Shown: positions 1 through 12,100 of the stretch, piece by piece
Layout: every line of letters begins with the position of its first letter
How positions within the stretch are numbered: position 1 is the stretch's first letter
DNA from: Doris montereyensis
Lineage: Eukaryota; Mollusca; Gastropoda; Nudibranchia; Dorididae
NCBI GenBank assembly: GCA_037039925.1
Contig: JAXRKP010001079.1
Location: 1-64,000, forward strand
Length of the DNA: 64,000 nt
Direction: 5' to 3'
Notes under the pieces: generated by a model
Databases searched by the model: none
What the model was told of the DNA's origin: nothing
The model's input: only the letters and a program-made list of their open reading frames with translations
Position numbers and translations under genes: made by a program

Positions 1-240
1 CTTTTTTTGTGGTTTTGTTGGGTTGTTGTTGGGTTGGGGTTTTTGTTATTGCTTTGCGTGGTTGGAGGTTGTTTTGTTTTGTATTTTGTGAGGGTGTTTG
101 TTTTAGTTTTGGTGATGCTTTTATTTGGGTCATTTATTTATTTTGTTGTCCCTATGGGTCACTGGCATGGTGAGGGCTCTTTGTTTGTAAGGGGCTTTAT
201 CTTTAGTTCAGTCAGGGTAAGGTGGGATCTTTAATCCTAG
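1..240. other. GT-rich low-complexity sequence
   Basis: The first 240 bases are very rich in T and G, with many TTTTG and TTGG runs. The open frame here codes only for hydrophobic low-complexity residues (V, F, L, G), so no gene is called. Confidence 0.6.
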
Positions 241-518
241 CATCCTTTAGAACCATTCGTAAGTTGGTATTCGCCGTATGTGTAGACATTGAACAGTCTA
301 AAATTTAGCCTATTTCCAACACTAGAACTAAGAGATAAGTCTGCATAGATACACTCAAAACAGATCCTCTCCAAGGCAGTGGGTAGGGAGTGAAGATAAG
401 GGTGGAGTGTCACATGATTATTTACATTCCTGTCTTAAATTAATATACAAAAATGGAGCACTATGAAGGATATTCACGTGCTAACCCAAAGAATCCTTTC
501 TTCTTTGATGTTAGCTTG
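241..518. other. No recognisable feature
   Basis: This is ordinary AT-rich unique-looking sequence between the GT-rich start and the TTC tract. I see no open frame, splice-flanked exon or repeat motif here. Confidence 0.4.
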
Positions 519-638
519 TTCTTCTTCTTCTTCTTCTTCTTCTTCTTCTTCTTCTTCTTCTTCTTCTTCTTCTTCTTCTTCTTCTTCTTCTTCTTCTTCT
601 TCTTCTTCTTCTTCTTCTTCTTCTTCTTCTTCTTCTTC
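519..638. repeat. (TTC)n trinucleotide microsatellite
   Basis: There are about 40 uninterrupted TTC units (GAA on the other strand). The poly-Phe, poly-Ser and poly-Lys frames across it are artefacts of the repeat. Long pure GAA/TTC tracts can form triplex DNA and are highly mutable in length. Confidence 0.98.
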
Positions 639-1226
639 ATGTCTATGAAAACCCTCAGTTTAGGAGGTCCAATACACATTTACTTTTTTTACTATTCTAA
701 TTAGTTTATAGCAGTCTCCTAAACGTGTCAATATTAATAGAATCGATGGTATCTTGACTGAGACATTTCCAGAAACGTGTGGTGGATGGAAAAAAACAAC
801 TGCATATATGGGTATTGACTTGGACTTTGGAAATGTCAGTTGTTTTTTTTGTTTGTTTTTTTTGTGGCCTCTTGTATGTCTCTGGTGGTGGTTTGTTGTA
901 TGAGGCAGAGATATTTTCATGATGTTGTTGGTTATTTTGAAAATGGCTGTGGCCTTTCTTCTTCTTCGTCTTACAGGCAGCGGTCCGAGGCCGAGTTTCT
1001 TCACAAAGTTGTGATGAGTTAGTTAGTGTGTCGTAAGTGGTTGGCAGAGTTGCGTTTTACTCTAAGTTCCCCACTGGACCTTTTCCAGTCCTGTTGTTAA
1101 TTTGTTTTTGGTGGGGTCCCAAACAACACATGCATATTCGAGAAGAGGTCAAACAAGGATTTTTTTATTACAAGTGATAGATATTCAGGTTTATATTTGT
1201 AGATATTCAGGTTTATATTGGTATAT
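639..1226. other. No recognisable gene; T/G-rich spacer
   Basis: AT-rich spacer between the TTC tract and the 38-bp array. It contains short T runs and a small TTCTTCTTCG patch near 957. No coding exon is supported. Confidence 0.4.
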
Positions 1227-3258
1227 AATCACGTTTCTCCACATCAACGTGTTTGTTTTGTTAGCTTTCCACACGATGTCTTGAACGTCTTGAACGTGTT
1301 TGTTTTGTTAGCTTTACACAAGATGTCTTGAACGTGTTTGTTTTGATACATGTCTTGAACGTGTTTGTTTTGTTAGTTTTCCACACGATTTTGAACGTGT
1401 TTGTTTTGTTAGTTTTACACACGATGTCTTGAACTTTCACACGATGCCTTGAACGTGTTTGTTTTGTTAGCTTTACACAAGATGTCTTGAACGTGTTTGT
1501 TTTGTTAGCTTTACACACAATGCCTTGAACGTGTTTGTTTTGTTAGCTTTCCACACGATGTCTTGAACGTGTTTGTTTTGTTGGACGTGTTTGTTTTAGC
1601 TTTACAAAGACGACGTGTTTGTTTTGTCTTGAACGTGTTTGTTTTTTAGTTAGATGCCTTGGACGTGTTTTGAGCTTTGTCTTGAACGTGTTTGTTTTGT
1701 TAGCTTTACACAAGATGTCTTGAACGTGTTTGTTTTGCTTTACACACGATAAATTGAAGGTATTTGTTTTGTTACTTTACACACGATGTCTTGAACGTGT
1801 TTGTTTTGTTAGTTTTACACACGATGTCTTGAACGTGTTTGTTTTGTTAGTTTTACACACGATGTCTTGAACGTGTTTGTTTTGTTAGCTTTACACAAGA
1901 TGTCTTGAACGTGTTTGTTTTGTTAGCTTTACACAAAATGCCTTGGACGTGTTTGTTTTGTTAGTTTTCCACAAGATGCCTTGAACGTGTTTGTTTTGTT
2001 AGCTTTACACAAGATATCTTGAACGTGTTTGTTTTGTTAGCTTTACACACGATGTCTTGAACGTGTTTGTTTTGTTAGTTTTACACACGATGTCTTGAAC
2101 GTGTTTGTTTTGTTAGTTTTACACACGATGTCTTGAATGTGTTTGTTTTTGTTAGCGTTACACACGATACATTGAAGGTGTTTGTTTTGTTAGCTTTACA
2201 CACGATGTCTTGAACGTGTTTGTTTTGTTAGTTTTACACACGATGTCTTGAACGTGTTTGTTTTGTTAGCTTTTCCACGATACATTGAAGGTGTTTGTTT
2301 TGTTAGCTTTACACACGATGTCTTTAACGTGTTTGTTTTGTTAGCTTTACACACGATAAATTGAAGGTGTTTGTTTTGTTAGCTTTACACACGATGTCTT
2401 TAACGTGTTTGTTTTGTTAGCTTTACACACGATAAATTGAAGGTGTTTGTTTTGTTAGCTTTACACACGATGCCTTTAACGTGTTTGTTTTGTTAGCTTT
2501 ACACACGATACATTGAAGGTGTTTATTTTCTTAGCTTTACACGATGCCTTGAAGGTGTTTGTTTTGTTAGCGTTACACACGATACATTGAAGGTGTTTGT
2601 TTTGTTAGCTTTCCACGATACATTGAAGGCGTTTGTTTTGTTAGCGTTACACACGATACATTGAACGTGTTTGTTTTGTTAGCTTTCCATAAGATACATT
2701 GAAGGCGTTTGTTTTGTTAGCTTCCATACGATACATTGAAGGCGTTTGTTTTGTTAGCTTTCCATACGATACATTGAAGGCGTTTGTTTTGTTAGCTTCC
2801 CCATACGATACATTGAAGGTGTTTGTTTTGTTAGCTTTCCATACGATACATTGAATGCGTTTGTTTTGTTAGCTTTCCACACGATACATTGAAGGGGTTT
2901 GTTTTGTTAGCTTTCCATATGATACATTGAACGTGTTTGTTTTGTTAGCTTCCCATACGATACATTGAAGGCGTTTGATACATTGAACGTTTTGTTTTGT
3001 TAGCTTTCCATACGATACATTGAAGGTGTTTGTTTTGTTAGCTTTCCATTCGATACATTGAAGGTGTTTGTTTTGTTAGCTTTCCATTCGATACATTGAA
3101 GGTGTTTGTTTTGTTAGCTTCCCATACATTGAACGTGTTTGTTTTGTTAGCTTCCCATACGATTGAATGCGTTTGTTTTGTTAGCTTTCCATACGATACA
3201 TTGAATGCGTTTGTTTTGTTAGCTTTCCACACGATACCTTGAAGGTGTTTGTTCCTTT
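1227..3258. repeat. 38-bp minisatellite array, about 2.0 kb
   Basis: Roughly fifty tandem copies of a 38-bp unit are present; the constant core is GTGTTTGTTTTGTTAG followed by CTTTACACACGAT. Units change along the array. On the left, most read GATGTCTTGAACG. In the middle, GATAAATTGAAGG and GATGTCTTTAACG units alternate, giving a 76-bp higher-order dimer near 2290-2520. On the right, most read CATACGATACATTGAAGGCG. Some units are partial, for example near 1590-1670 and 2970-3000. Short minus-strand frames through the array (K, T, N-rich) only reflect the repeat, since 38 is not a multiple of three. Confidence 0.97.
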
Positions 3259-3392
3259 GAGATTTTTCGATAATTCGACACTGAGGTATTTTACGGAGTC
3301 AACACGCTCAACGTCTGTTGAGATTAATAATTTAAAAAACGATTGGAAGCATCCTATTCTTTCATCAGTACATTGTTTTAATTCTTCCACAG

Positions 3393-3435
3393 GTGACCGC
3401 TACCAACTTACAGATATGATATAGAAGGACTAAGA
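3393..3435 (+). other. Likely 5' leader exon start of the 3.4-kb gene
   Basis: A pyrimidine-rich stretch ending TTCTTCCACAG at 3392 is a good splice acceptor. It is followed by 43 bases leading to the ATG at 3436. This suggests the coding exon is not the first exon, and that the minisatellite lies in the upstream intron or 5' flank. Confidence 0.45.
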
Positions 3436-4561
3436 ATGGATCAAACAGAAGACCAAAACTACAAACGATACAATAGTATCATAATGCCATCAGCCAAACC
3501 TATGCAGCGAAGCATAACATCTTATGAAAACCATGGCGCCTTCAAATGGAACAAACCAGCCTTCCAGGCATTTCAATTACGTCCCTGGAGTAAAGACCCG
3601 GAAATCGAGGATTCTCTGAAGAGCTCTCTTGGCATTTACGGCCCTCAATCACAAACAGAGGTTGGAAGAGCCAAGTCTGTCCCTGCAACACGGCACAAAG
3701 ATACCTTTACGGATCGAAATGACGTCAGAACCGCCCATTCTGTAGCCAATGTATGTGATATTATATCACTGAAACCAAAGTTGAGCCTTGAAGCTCTGCC
3801 TATTCGTCCACCACTGAGCAAAACTAAACAGGTTCCTGGCCGCTATTTCCCAAAGGCAGCACCGGTCGAAGCTGAAAAAGTAATTAGCTTTAATATGTTT
3901 CGACGCTACAAACCTCCTGTAAGGGTAAGAAACATTGAGAGGCCTATCGGCAATAGCAAATCGTTAGATGTGACTGACATGCCTCTTGAAACTGTCTCTT
4001 TTCTGAGAGTAAATCAAAAATCCAGTCGCCAAAGGAGTCCTGCTTTTGGCCGTCAATTCTATCGAATGAAACGGCAAGCTACTGGATTCCCCGACATAAA
4101 ATCAGAAGTGTTTACCATTTCCTTTAATCCAAACGCAAAAGGTAGAAAGTCAGAGGAAACTGCATCAACACTGATCAATGAGAATGATACTCCGAAATCA
4201 GAAACCCCGATTACGACCCCAATAGTGAGCTCCACAGTGATTACTATACCATCAAACGTCTGTCTGTTACCACAACTGCTTCCAAGTCGTCCACAAGGGC
4301 ATTTTCAGTTGTTCTCCGGGTTTACCCAAAAGGCTCCACCCAAAGCTAATTTTACCAGGTGAAGAGTTTGTAGATATTGGTTACATCAAAGAAGTCAAGT
4401 CTGCTTCTGATAGCGGGACAGATCCAAATCAGAAAGAGGCGCCGGACGGTAGTTTGAAAGACGTAAATCACATGCCCAGCATCTCTAGCGGAGGAAAACT
4501 TAAAGTGAAAATTGACGGAGGTGTTTCACTAGGTCCAATAATGATAAATGGATTGTCGTAA
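3436..4561 (+). CDS. Unrecognised protein gene, single large exon, one frame break
   Basis: I do not recognise this protein. The open frame from 3436 reads 308 residues, rich in S, P, K and R, with no obvious signal peptide, membrane segment or catalytic motif. Codon use is even and unlike the surrounding repeats. The frame closes at 4362, but an overlapping frame continues with coding-like sequence (LPGEEFVDIGYIKEVKSASD, then KLKVKIDGGVSLG) to a stop at 4561. A one-base indel between about 4250 and 4340 would join them into about 375 residues. Other indels in this window look like sequence errors, so this may be one too; an unseen intron or real truncation is possible. The composition suggests a largely disordered protein. 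The start is the first ATG after a good acceptor at 3392. Confidence 0.6.
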
Positions 4562-4880
4562 GAGAAATTTATGATTGACCTCTTGATGATATTCTTTTTT
4601 ATTGAGCATTCTGGCATGATTGCAGATTTACCTTGAAATATCTTTCATGATATCTCTTCAAAAAACCTTTTCGTAAAGCAAATTTCGTTTGAAGTGATAT
4701 CAATCAAAGATATACAAACATGTAGCACCGTACTTAGAATCATTGAAGTTTTTATTATACATACACATACACAATAGTATACATACATGTACATACACAG
4801 ACACACATGTATATACTTTTAATGATATTTTCCCCCTCTTGTATAAGTATACATTGTACATACACAATAAATTGTTGTGA
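4562..4880 (+). promoter_or_regulatory. 3' UTR with poly(A) signal of the 3.4-kb gene
   Basis: AT-rich sequence follows the second-frame stop at 4561. A canonical AATAAA lies at 4866-4871, after a TACATACA-rich stretch, and could end the transcript. Confidence 0.45.
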
Positions 4881-5236
4881 TTCGGTGCCTTGTCAGAATG
4901 GTTCGTGTATACATGTATTACATAAATGAAGCATTTATTGTCTTTCATAGTAGTATCGTAACGAATTAAACGCTTACGGTATGTGCGTATTATAATTGCT
5001 TGTATTACGTGTCTGTATCACACGCAGCCAAGGCAATCATTGTTTGAAGATATTATCTTAGCTGATGCAAGACGTATATAGTCGCACAGTACATGTATAA
5101 AGGTTGGGATGTTGGTGTGAGTTTTTGTTTTTTTATTCACTGTGGTATTATCATTATTATTGTTATTGTTATTATTATGATTATTAATAATATGATTATG
5201 ATTATTGTTATTATCATTACATTTATTATATTATTA

Positions 5237-5237
5237 A

Positions 5238-5325
<88 letters not shown>

Positions 5326-5326
5326 T
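5237..5326. repeat. (ATT)n microsatellite
   Basis: About 30 ATT units are nearly pure. Degenerate ATT/ATG-rich sequence lies upstream (about 5145-5236) and again downstream from 5570 to 5830. The tract directly abuts the SINE at 5331. Confidence 0.97.
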
Positions 5327-5330
5327 ATTT

Positions 5331-5545
5331 AGGGGCGAGATGGCCCAGTGGTTAAAAGCCATTGCACTGTGACTCAGACGTACTGGGTTTGAGTTTGAGC
5401 TCCACTATTTGCTCACTTGGACAACACGGGTGACCCCTGTTGCATCGAGCGAAAGCCTGATGATACTGTCACTGATAGCAGTATATTATATTCCTTTCTC
5501 TAAAGAAAGTGGGATGCCAGGCACATCTTTCGATGCCCGCATGGG
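5331..5545 (+). mobile_element. tRNA-derived SINE
   Basis: The head holds a pol III A-box-like TGGCCCAGTGG at about 5340 and a degenerate B-box GGTTTGAGTTT about 50 bases later. A non-tRNA body of about 140 bp follows and runs into AT-rich sequence. The head resembles a Ser/Leu-type tRNA but cannot fold as a functional tRNA. The 5' edge sits directly on an ATT tract. Confidence 0.7.
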
Positions 5546-7306
5546 TGGCATTTTATTTTATATATATATACATATTTATTATTATCTAATATCATTATCA
5601 TACTGTTCTTATTGTTGTTGGTTATTGTTATTAACATTAATATTTTTACTCTTTAAAAAAAAAATATTATTACATGTATTATTATGATTATGACTTATTA
5701 TTATCATCAATATTAATATTATTCTTATCATACTACTGTTATTGTTGTTACTAATATCTTTTTTAGTATTTTTTATATATTATTATTATTACATGTATCA
5801 TTATGATTATGATCATTCTTAATATCGATATTATCCCTGTGCATTGAAGTCATCATATGTATGGGTGTTGTCCGGAAAAAATGCATAGAACTAAATATCT
5901 ATATTCCTCTACAACTTTCAGAATTATAATTTCTTTTTTAGATATATATTCATCCTTTAACGTTCTTACAGTTTCATACTGCACAAGTGGTATAAAAATA
6001 TGCCGACAGGATGTTTCTTCAATTTTTTATCCTTATGTTCTGCCAGTGTCATTCTCAATTGTACTAATAAAACTTCTTCTGCTTAACAACATTCTTGTAT
6101 AAATATTATTGTCCTTCCATCCATGTGCTGTAGTCGTTTAAATCAATGATTTGATTAGCTTATATACAGTAACTCTTATTGCTGGCATATTCTTATTCAT
6201 ATCCTATAATACTTCTGACAAAATTTCACTTTGTTATTCATAAAGCAGGATGGTATGTCTTTGTATCCTTAAGGCCTTCATCATTAAATTGTTCTATAAT
6301 TAATCAATCAGTCTTTCGGTCTGAAAATACACAAAAGCACTGAACTTCATTGTATGGATACATTTTGTTGTTACAACAAGGATCACAACCAAAGCAAAGC
6401 AATGAATTGTGTATGACTGTGTATACACAAGCTTACATTTATGCAAACACAATTGTGCATATTATAGCAACAGTTGGTTGTGGCAACATTTTTGCCAGTT
6501 GAATGAACCAAGTTTTTGGCTTCGCAATGCAAATCTGTGGGAATAATTTCAATAGATTGGGTAAGGCCTGAGTGAACAGTCAAGCTGCATGCATGTCATT
6601 TTATTTGTGTTACCTATACACATTTTTATTCGTTTGGGGCAACATTTTTACTGACCTGACATTCTCTCAAAATTGAATATAAATAACATCCAGGATCATT
6701 GTAAATTACAATACTTTGATTTTCCAATGAACAGAAACATTGATTTGGAGACAAGATAATTCCTGTAATATAATTCTTTTTTTTCCTCTACATGAATAAT
6801 TATGTTAACAACAAAAGAAAATGCGTTTTTGCTTTATTTTTATTTGCTGAACAAAATATGACAAATAGTACTCAGTTCAATGATATATCCAAGCAAGATC
6901 ATTCCAATACAAGGTAGATCATGCATATATATTTTTGTGTACATCCACAGGGACAATATGCTCATACACACTTACATTTACACACAGAGTTTACAAAGCT
7001 TGCTTCTATTACTTGTATCAACAAGAACAATAAAATACAGACACACAGACATATGCACACATGTGCAAACACATTACCATACAAGCACCTCAAATTCAAA
7101 TATAATGCTGTCTTCACTACTGATGAGAACATGGTACAATGGCATTACTTTATGTTATGCTTGTCTAAATCCTTAGTTTGTGTTCATATCTGTGCTATAA
7201 CACATATTAAAAATAATAAACAATGATACCAGTACATTTCTGCATAAAACAATAGCGAAACGAGGATGATTAAATGAATCCAATGTTGATCATATCCATC
7301 TACCTG
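5546..7306. other. AT-rich intergenic sequence, no gene seen
   Basis: This has ATT/ATG-rich low complexity to about 5830, then generic AT-rich sequence with CACATAC-type dinucleotide patches near 6900-7080. Short open frames here show no recognisable motif or splice context. Confidence 0.45.
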
Positions 7307-7735
7307 TCTGATCTTGTGTACATCTGTCATCCTCTCTATCTGTCTGTCTCTCGCTATCTCTTTGTGTCTTTCCCTATATCTTGTGTACATCTGTCATCTC
7401 TCTCTATCTGTCTGTCTCTCTCTCTCTATCTCTTTGTGTCTTTCCCTATATCTTGTGTACATCTGTCATCCTCTCTATCTGTCTGTCTCTCTCTCTCTAT
7501 CTCTTTGTGTCTTTCCCTATATCTTGTGTACATCTGTCATCCTCTCTATCTGTCTGTCTCTCTTCTCTATCTCTTTGTGTCTCTTTCCCTATATCTTGTG
7601 TACATCTGTCATCCTCTCTATCTGTCTGTCTCTCTCTCTATCTCTTTATGTCTTTCCCTATATCTTGTGTACATCTGTCATCCTCTCTATCTGTCTGTCT
7701 CTCTCTCTCTATCTCTTTGTGTCTTTCCCTCTCCC
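7307..7735. repeat. 71-bp pyrimidine-rich minisatellite
   Basis: Six tandem copies of about 70 bp are seen. Each begins CTATATCTTGTGTACATCTG and continues as CT/TCTG-rich sequence ending TTTGTGTCTTTCC. The last copy runs into CCCTCTCTC low complexity. Length variation between copies is confined to the CT-rich half. All three forward frames are open across it, giving spurious L/S/C-rich proteins. Confidence 0.95.
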
Positions 7736-8419
7736 TCCCTCTCTCTCTCTTTGCCTTTCCTCATACTCATGTCCCCTCTGTGCATGTATTTCAGTATCAA
7801 TCTCTTTTTTTCTGAGATATTCTAGCCTCAGTTGTGAAGCATTACATTTCTATCCAAACTGAGATTATATGTACATGTGTATTATACTACTGATAGTAAT
7901 AATATGACATAAACTTCATATTCAGTTGCTGACCATTAAAATCTTCTGAAAATATGTAGTGTTCATGTGTCACATCATCCATCTGTGAAAGATTTAAAAC
8001 TCATAAGCCAAGATAGGTATAAAGATTATCTTATCTTATACTCAAATTGATTTGTTTGGCTTTTTGAGGGTTAAAACAAATTTAGATTAATCTTTATATG
8101 CACTACAAATGCATAAAAATGTTTCATTGTAACTAGGAAATTGTAGGTTATGAGAATGACAGTAACTATTGAGCATTACTGTCTTGTACATAGGCTTTTT
8201 AAACTCTATCTGACATCTTCCTGGTGGTGTAAAGGAACAGGAGGAATAGAGGTTAAAAGTTAAAGTAAACAAAGAGGCTAAAGCAAAACAAAACAAATGA
8301 AAGAAGAGATTAAAAGATTGGTATTCAAAATGTTCTTTGTAATGAAAGTACATGAAGGCATTTTCTTTGCAATTCATTTCTTGTACTTCTTGTACATGTT
8401 TCTTGGTGCTCCATCAGAT
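7736..8419. other. AT-rich intergenic sequence, no gene seen
   Basis: I see no splice-flanked exon, repeat unit or motif. A minus-strand open frame at about 8087-8377 has no recognisable similarity or codon bias. Confidence 0.4.
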
Positions 8420-8640
8420 CAATGTTAGGGAAAGTTACTAGTACAAAAGATGAAATATGACAATAAGTGACAACTCCACTAACAAAGACAGAACAAACAG
8501 GTGACGTTTCGGGTATAACCCTTTGTCAGACAACAAACGAGAAATATCTAGAATCTAGATCTAAGTACTACCTCAGACATCACACAATGTGATGTCAGAA
8601 GAGAAGATGACTATAGATCTAGATCTATAAAAGATAAATA
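8420..8640 (-). mobile_element. Candidate Penelope-type terminal-repeat remnant
   Basis: On the minus strand, an AACGTCACCTGTTTG stretch follows a hairpin GGGT-TAT-ACCC and is preceded by CTGACAA. CTGA, a short stem, then GAAACGTC is the layout seen in terminal repeats of Penelope-like retroelements. No reverse transcriptase lies beside it, so it would be a solo remnant. The call rests on a short motif only. Confidence 0.3.
8503..8529 (-). ncRNA. Hammerhead-like ribozyme core, probably inactive
   Basis: Reading the minus strand: CTGA-C-AA, a four-base-pair stem with a three-base loop, then GAAAC and GTC. This resembles the conserved CUGANGA...GAAA hammerhead core with a minimal ACGU stem III. 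The position matching catalytic G8 is A here, and the flanks do not form a clear stem I, so activity is unlikely. It could be a chance match. Confidence 0.22.
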
Positions 8641-9086
8641 AAGTAAAAAACAAAGAGATGTGGTAATGTGAACTATCTAAATAGCTGTGAATTTCTGGGT
8701 TTTTTCTCTCTATATTACATCTTTTGTATCATTGTACTTTTTCCAGGGACAATATACTTATTTTCAGTTGTTGAGTTTTCTTGAGGTAAAGTATTAATGT
8801 TGGATTTATGGTTCCCATCACATATGTTGAATATCTACTCGGTACATGAATGGAAAATCGTTGACTATACATCACATTCCTTGGTAGATTGTTCCACTCA
8901 CTACAACATTAATCAAACAGGAAAGCACCCTGTTAAGAGCCTCAGCTTAGCATCCATGACAGTTTCCTTCTCTGCCTCTCCAACTCAGAGTCAATTCAAC
9001 AGATATAAAATATATTTACATGTCACCTGTAGTGTAAAGGACATTTCATCTAGCTGACAACTCATATAGTAAAAACAGGCTGTAAC

Positions 9087-9092
9087 ATTTTA
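9087..9092 (-). promoter_or_regulatory. B3GNTL1: Possible variant poly(A) signal of B3GNTL1
   Basis: ATTAAA on the minus strand lies about 40 bases after the B3GNTL1 stop codon. I saw no closer canonical AATAAA, so this is only a candidate. Confidence 0.25.
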
Positions 9093-9129
9093 ATTCATGA
9101 GTTGCACAATTCAGTTGAAATGGATGTAA

Positions 9130-9186
9130 TCACCCTTCCTCAAGATTCAAGCTCAACAAATTATCTTCAAAGTTTCCTGAGAGTTT
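9130..9186 (-). CDS. B3GNTL1: B3GNTL1 last coding exon
   Basis: After a TTTTTCAG acceptor it encodes [18 protein letters not shown] and a TGA stop. The F-E-D-N-L core and the acidic end match the family C-terminus. Confidence 0.88.
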   Translation of the reverse strand, partial: KLSGNFEDNLLSLNLEEG

Positions 9187-12100
9187 CTGAAAAAGGAAAA
9201 GAATAACTACTGTTAGTAACTGCTAAACGATGGCTGAGCATGATATGTACCTGATTAAAAGGTGTTTTGAGGATACATAAAATAAAGTAAACCACTAAAA
9301 GAGGGAATACAATATATACAACTATTACCGGTACTTATCTCTCTATATTATTATTGCCTGAGAAGCAAGAAAAATCTAGGGACACATTCATTTTTACATG
9401 ATCATTGGAAGTATGATGAGACAAGGTGATGTAAAAGAGAAAGACATAATTTATGGAGAAATGAATTTTTTTTTACACGACTGCAATTAAAAGATTGTTT
9501 TCATTGGAGCTTAACACGTGTATAAATTAAGAAACAAATAGAAAATAACATTGACGGTGAAAATGGCACACCATGGGAGTCTAAAATTAATAACACCTTT
9601 TTTTCTGCTTTTTTAACATTAGGAAGCCCCTATACTTCATCTTGTTAGGATTCCGTGGCACAAGAACCAATAGAAACCCATGTAATAATCATATGAGCAA
9701 TCCGTGTATCCCTATTAAGTCTAGTTTTTGACCCTTACAAACCTATATGTCTGTGAAAATAGATTAAAATTGTGCAGCATCATTTTCTTTGATTTTCTCA
9801 AAACATCCAAAAGTGGACTTACACGGCTTGTGACTTTCACCGTTGATATATCTTTCTATAAATACTACATTATTTTGACAACAAAAGATTGAGAAAAACG
9901 TAAACATGATATCCATGCACAAAATCTAAGAGATTCATTTATTGAAAGTCATTAATGAACCATAATTTTAATTCCCATCACTTCATACCAGTTTGACACA
10001 GATGATAATTGGAGGCTGAACTTGAGTAAAATGGACTATTGGAATCTTTGGCTTCACCTTTTCCTGAAAAAAGGGAAAGTCATTGTACTCATTAATTACT
10101 GTTGATAGCCTCTTCATTAACATAATTTACAGTGTGTTAGTTTACAACTCAAGCAAATCAACTGACCTGCATTGAATATCTGATAAATGTAATACACACA
10201 TAGATAATGCCTTAGTTCAGAGGGAGAAAAAAAAATGTACATCTATTGCTGAAATTTTATTCTCATTAATTAGGGAAAATTATTACCTTTGATTCTTCAT
10301 AAATGTAAAATTGCTTTTCAATTTTCTTTTCATCCACATCACAAAACATTGTAACCTGAAGGAAAACACAAAGAAAATTCAAATGTTTCTGGTTGATGTA
10401 CCATTTTGAAAGGAGAGAAAACAAAGTGAAGCAATAAAATTCAGAGCAAAGGCTATTCAATGTACAGCAGTAGCAGTAGCAGTCTAAGAACTCGCTACCT
10501 AACATCCTGGTCTGCCTAGCGCCACATTATTTCAGGAAACATAGCTTTTTTTTTCTATATTATCATTATCCAGACTGGCTAATGTCATAATTTTTAACAG
10601 AAACCTTACTTTTCAAAGTTCTCTAGACAGATGTCTTTTTTCATAGATTTCAAATATGAAACCAGATGTGTAGATTATCAGGCTATGTTTCTCAGCTGTA
10701 ATAAATAGGTATTGATAGAGAACTGTCTCTCTCTGCCAGATGGCAAGGTGCCAATTTCACCCCCCTGGGCCTAGCAAACAATTTCACCATCTAGCATAGG
10801 TTGTTCTTACTCTATCTGCCAGACAATGCAGCCTCATGATGCACAATGTTTTGTATACGCAAATTGAACAACCTAAATTCATCACTCCTTAACATACGTT
10901 ACCTACACCATTGAGGTAAATTGCTGTCAATCAAAGCAAAGATGCGTCCCCAACCAATGTGTTATAGGTGAGTGAGGAAACTTTCATTGATTTGTTGCGT
11001 GCTTGTCAGGTAGAAATGGATGGCCATTGGCTACATAAAAAGTTCCATCCCCTGCAAGGCTGACCTGTCTCTCGTTAAACTGTTAGACGTCTATTGCATC
11101 ATTCACAGTTGGGTAGGAATTAGATTTAAGCATGATCATAGCCTTTCATTGTGCATATAAAGTAGTATTTATATGGGTTATCTTCTTTGAAGTTCGCTTA
11201 CTGCCCGGTCTGCCTGCCATCACGATTTTTCGATATCCCATGGGGCATGTTCTTAGACTGCTACTACTGTAATCAATTTGTCATCTAAAGTGGAGAGATC
11301 TAATTTTTACTTGTTTATAACACAAATAGAATAACAATGTTGTAAGTAAAAATAAAACATATTTAGTTTGTCAGTTTGATTGTTATCTTACTTTTCTTTG
11401 ATTATCTAGAGACAAAGATCTGTATAATTTTCTGCCCTGTTTGCCAGCATTCCAGATGGAAAAATTTGTCCACTTAGCCAGCACTCTGGACTCTAAAAAT
11501 TTAACTCGATGGTTCCATATCGTTTCTCTGAAGAATTTAAAAAACGTAAATTTTGTTAATGATTTCTTAAATATTTATAGGAATACAATTCATGCATTCA
11601 ATACACAAAAACACAAATGCATGCATTCAGTAAATAAAAATACAAATTCATGCATTCAATGTCTCTACCTCAACAAACATGAAATATAGATGCAAGAAAC
11701 AAGATTTGATATAAAATTATTAAAAATCAATCATAATCTGAAAACTAAAGATTACGAAGGAGAGAAGTACAATGTGTAGTGTGATCAATTGCGATATTTT
11801 CCAGTAATTTTTATTTGTAAAAACTGCTTTTACTTTTGTTTGCTTAATTTAAACTAATAAAGTTTTATTTTATGCTTTTGATTGAAGTAACATGTTCCAT
11901 TAGAGAAATAATGGACTATGTACCTCTGATTTGAATTATTCATGTCCAGGAGACTTTTGAATATTCTGGGTGAAACTTTAATAGCTATTGCACATGTTTT
12001 CTTCAAATCAAATTCAGATGATATAATTTCAAACCTATTATTTTAGCAGTTTTTATAAGAACTTAATGGATAGTAAAAATATATGTATTGAGTTAATTCA

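Noticed and set aside
453..704. Poly-Phe, poly-Ser and poly-Lys frames over the TTC tract
   Set aside because: They exist only because a pure triplet repeat is open in every frame; no flanking coding signal.
1227..3258. CRISPR-like array
   Set aside because: Units are contiguous with no unique spacers, and the host is clearly eukaryotic.
1261..3390. Minus-strand frames rich in K, T and N
   Set aside because: Products of the 38-bp array. The unit is not a multiple of three, so the frame changes every unit.
7274..7862. Three overlapping 140-180-codon L/S/C-rich frames
   Set aside because: All are translations of the 71-bp pyrimidine repeat; none has a start context or splice signal.
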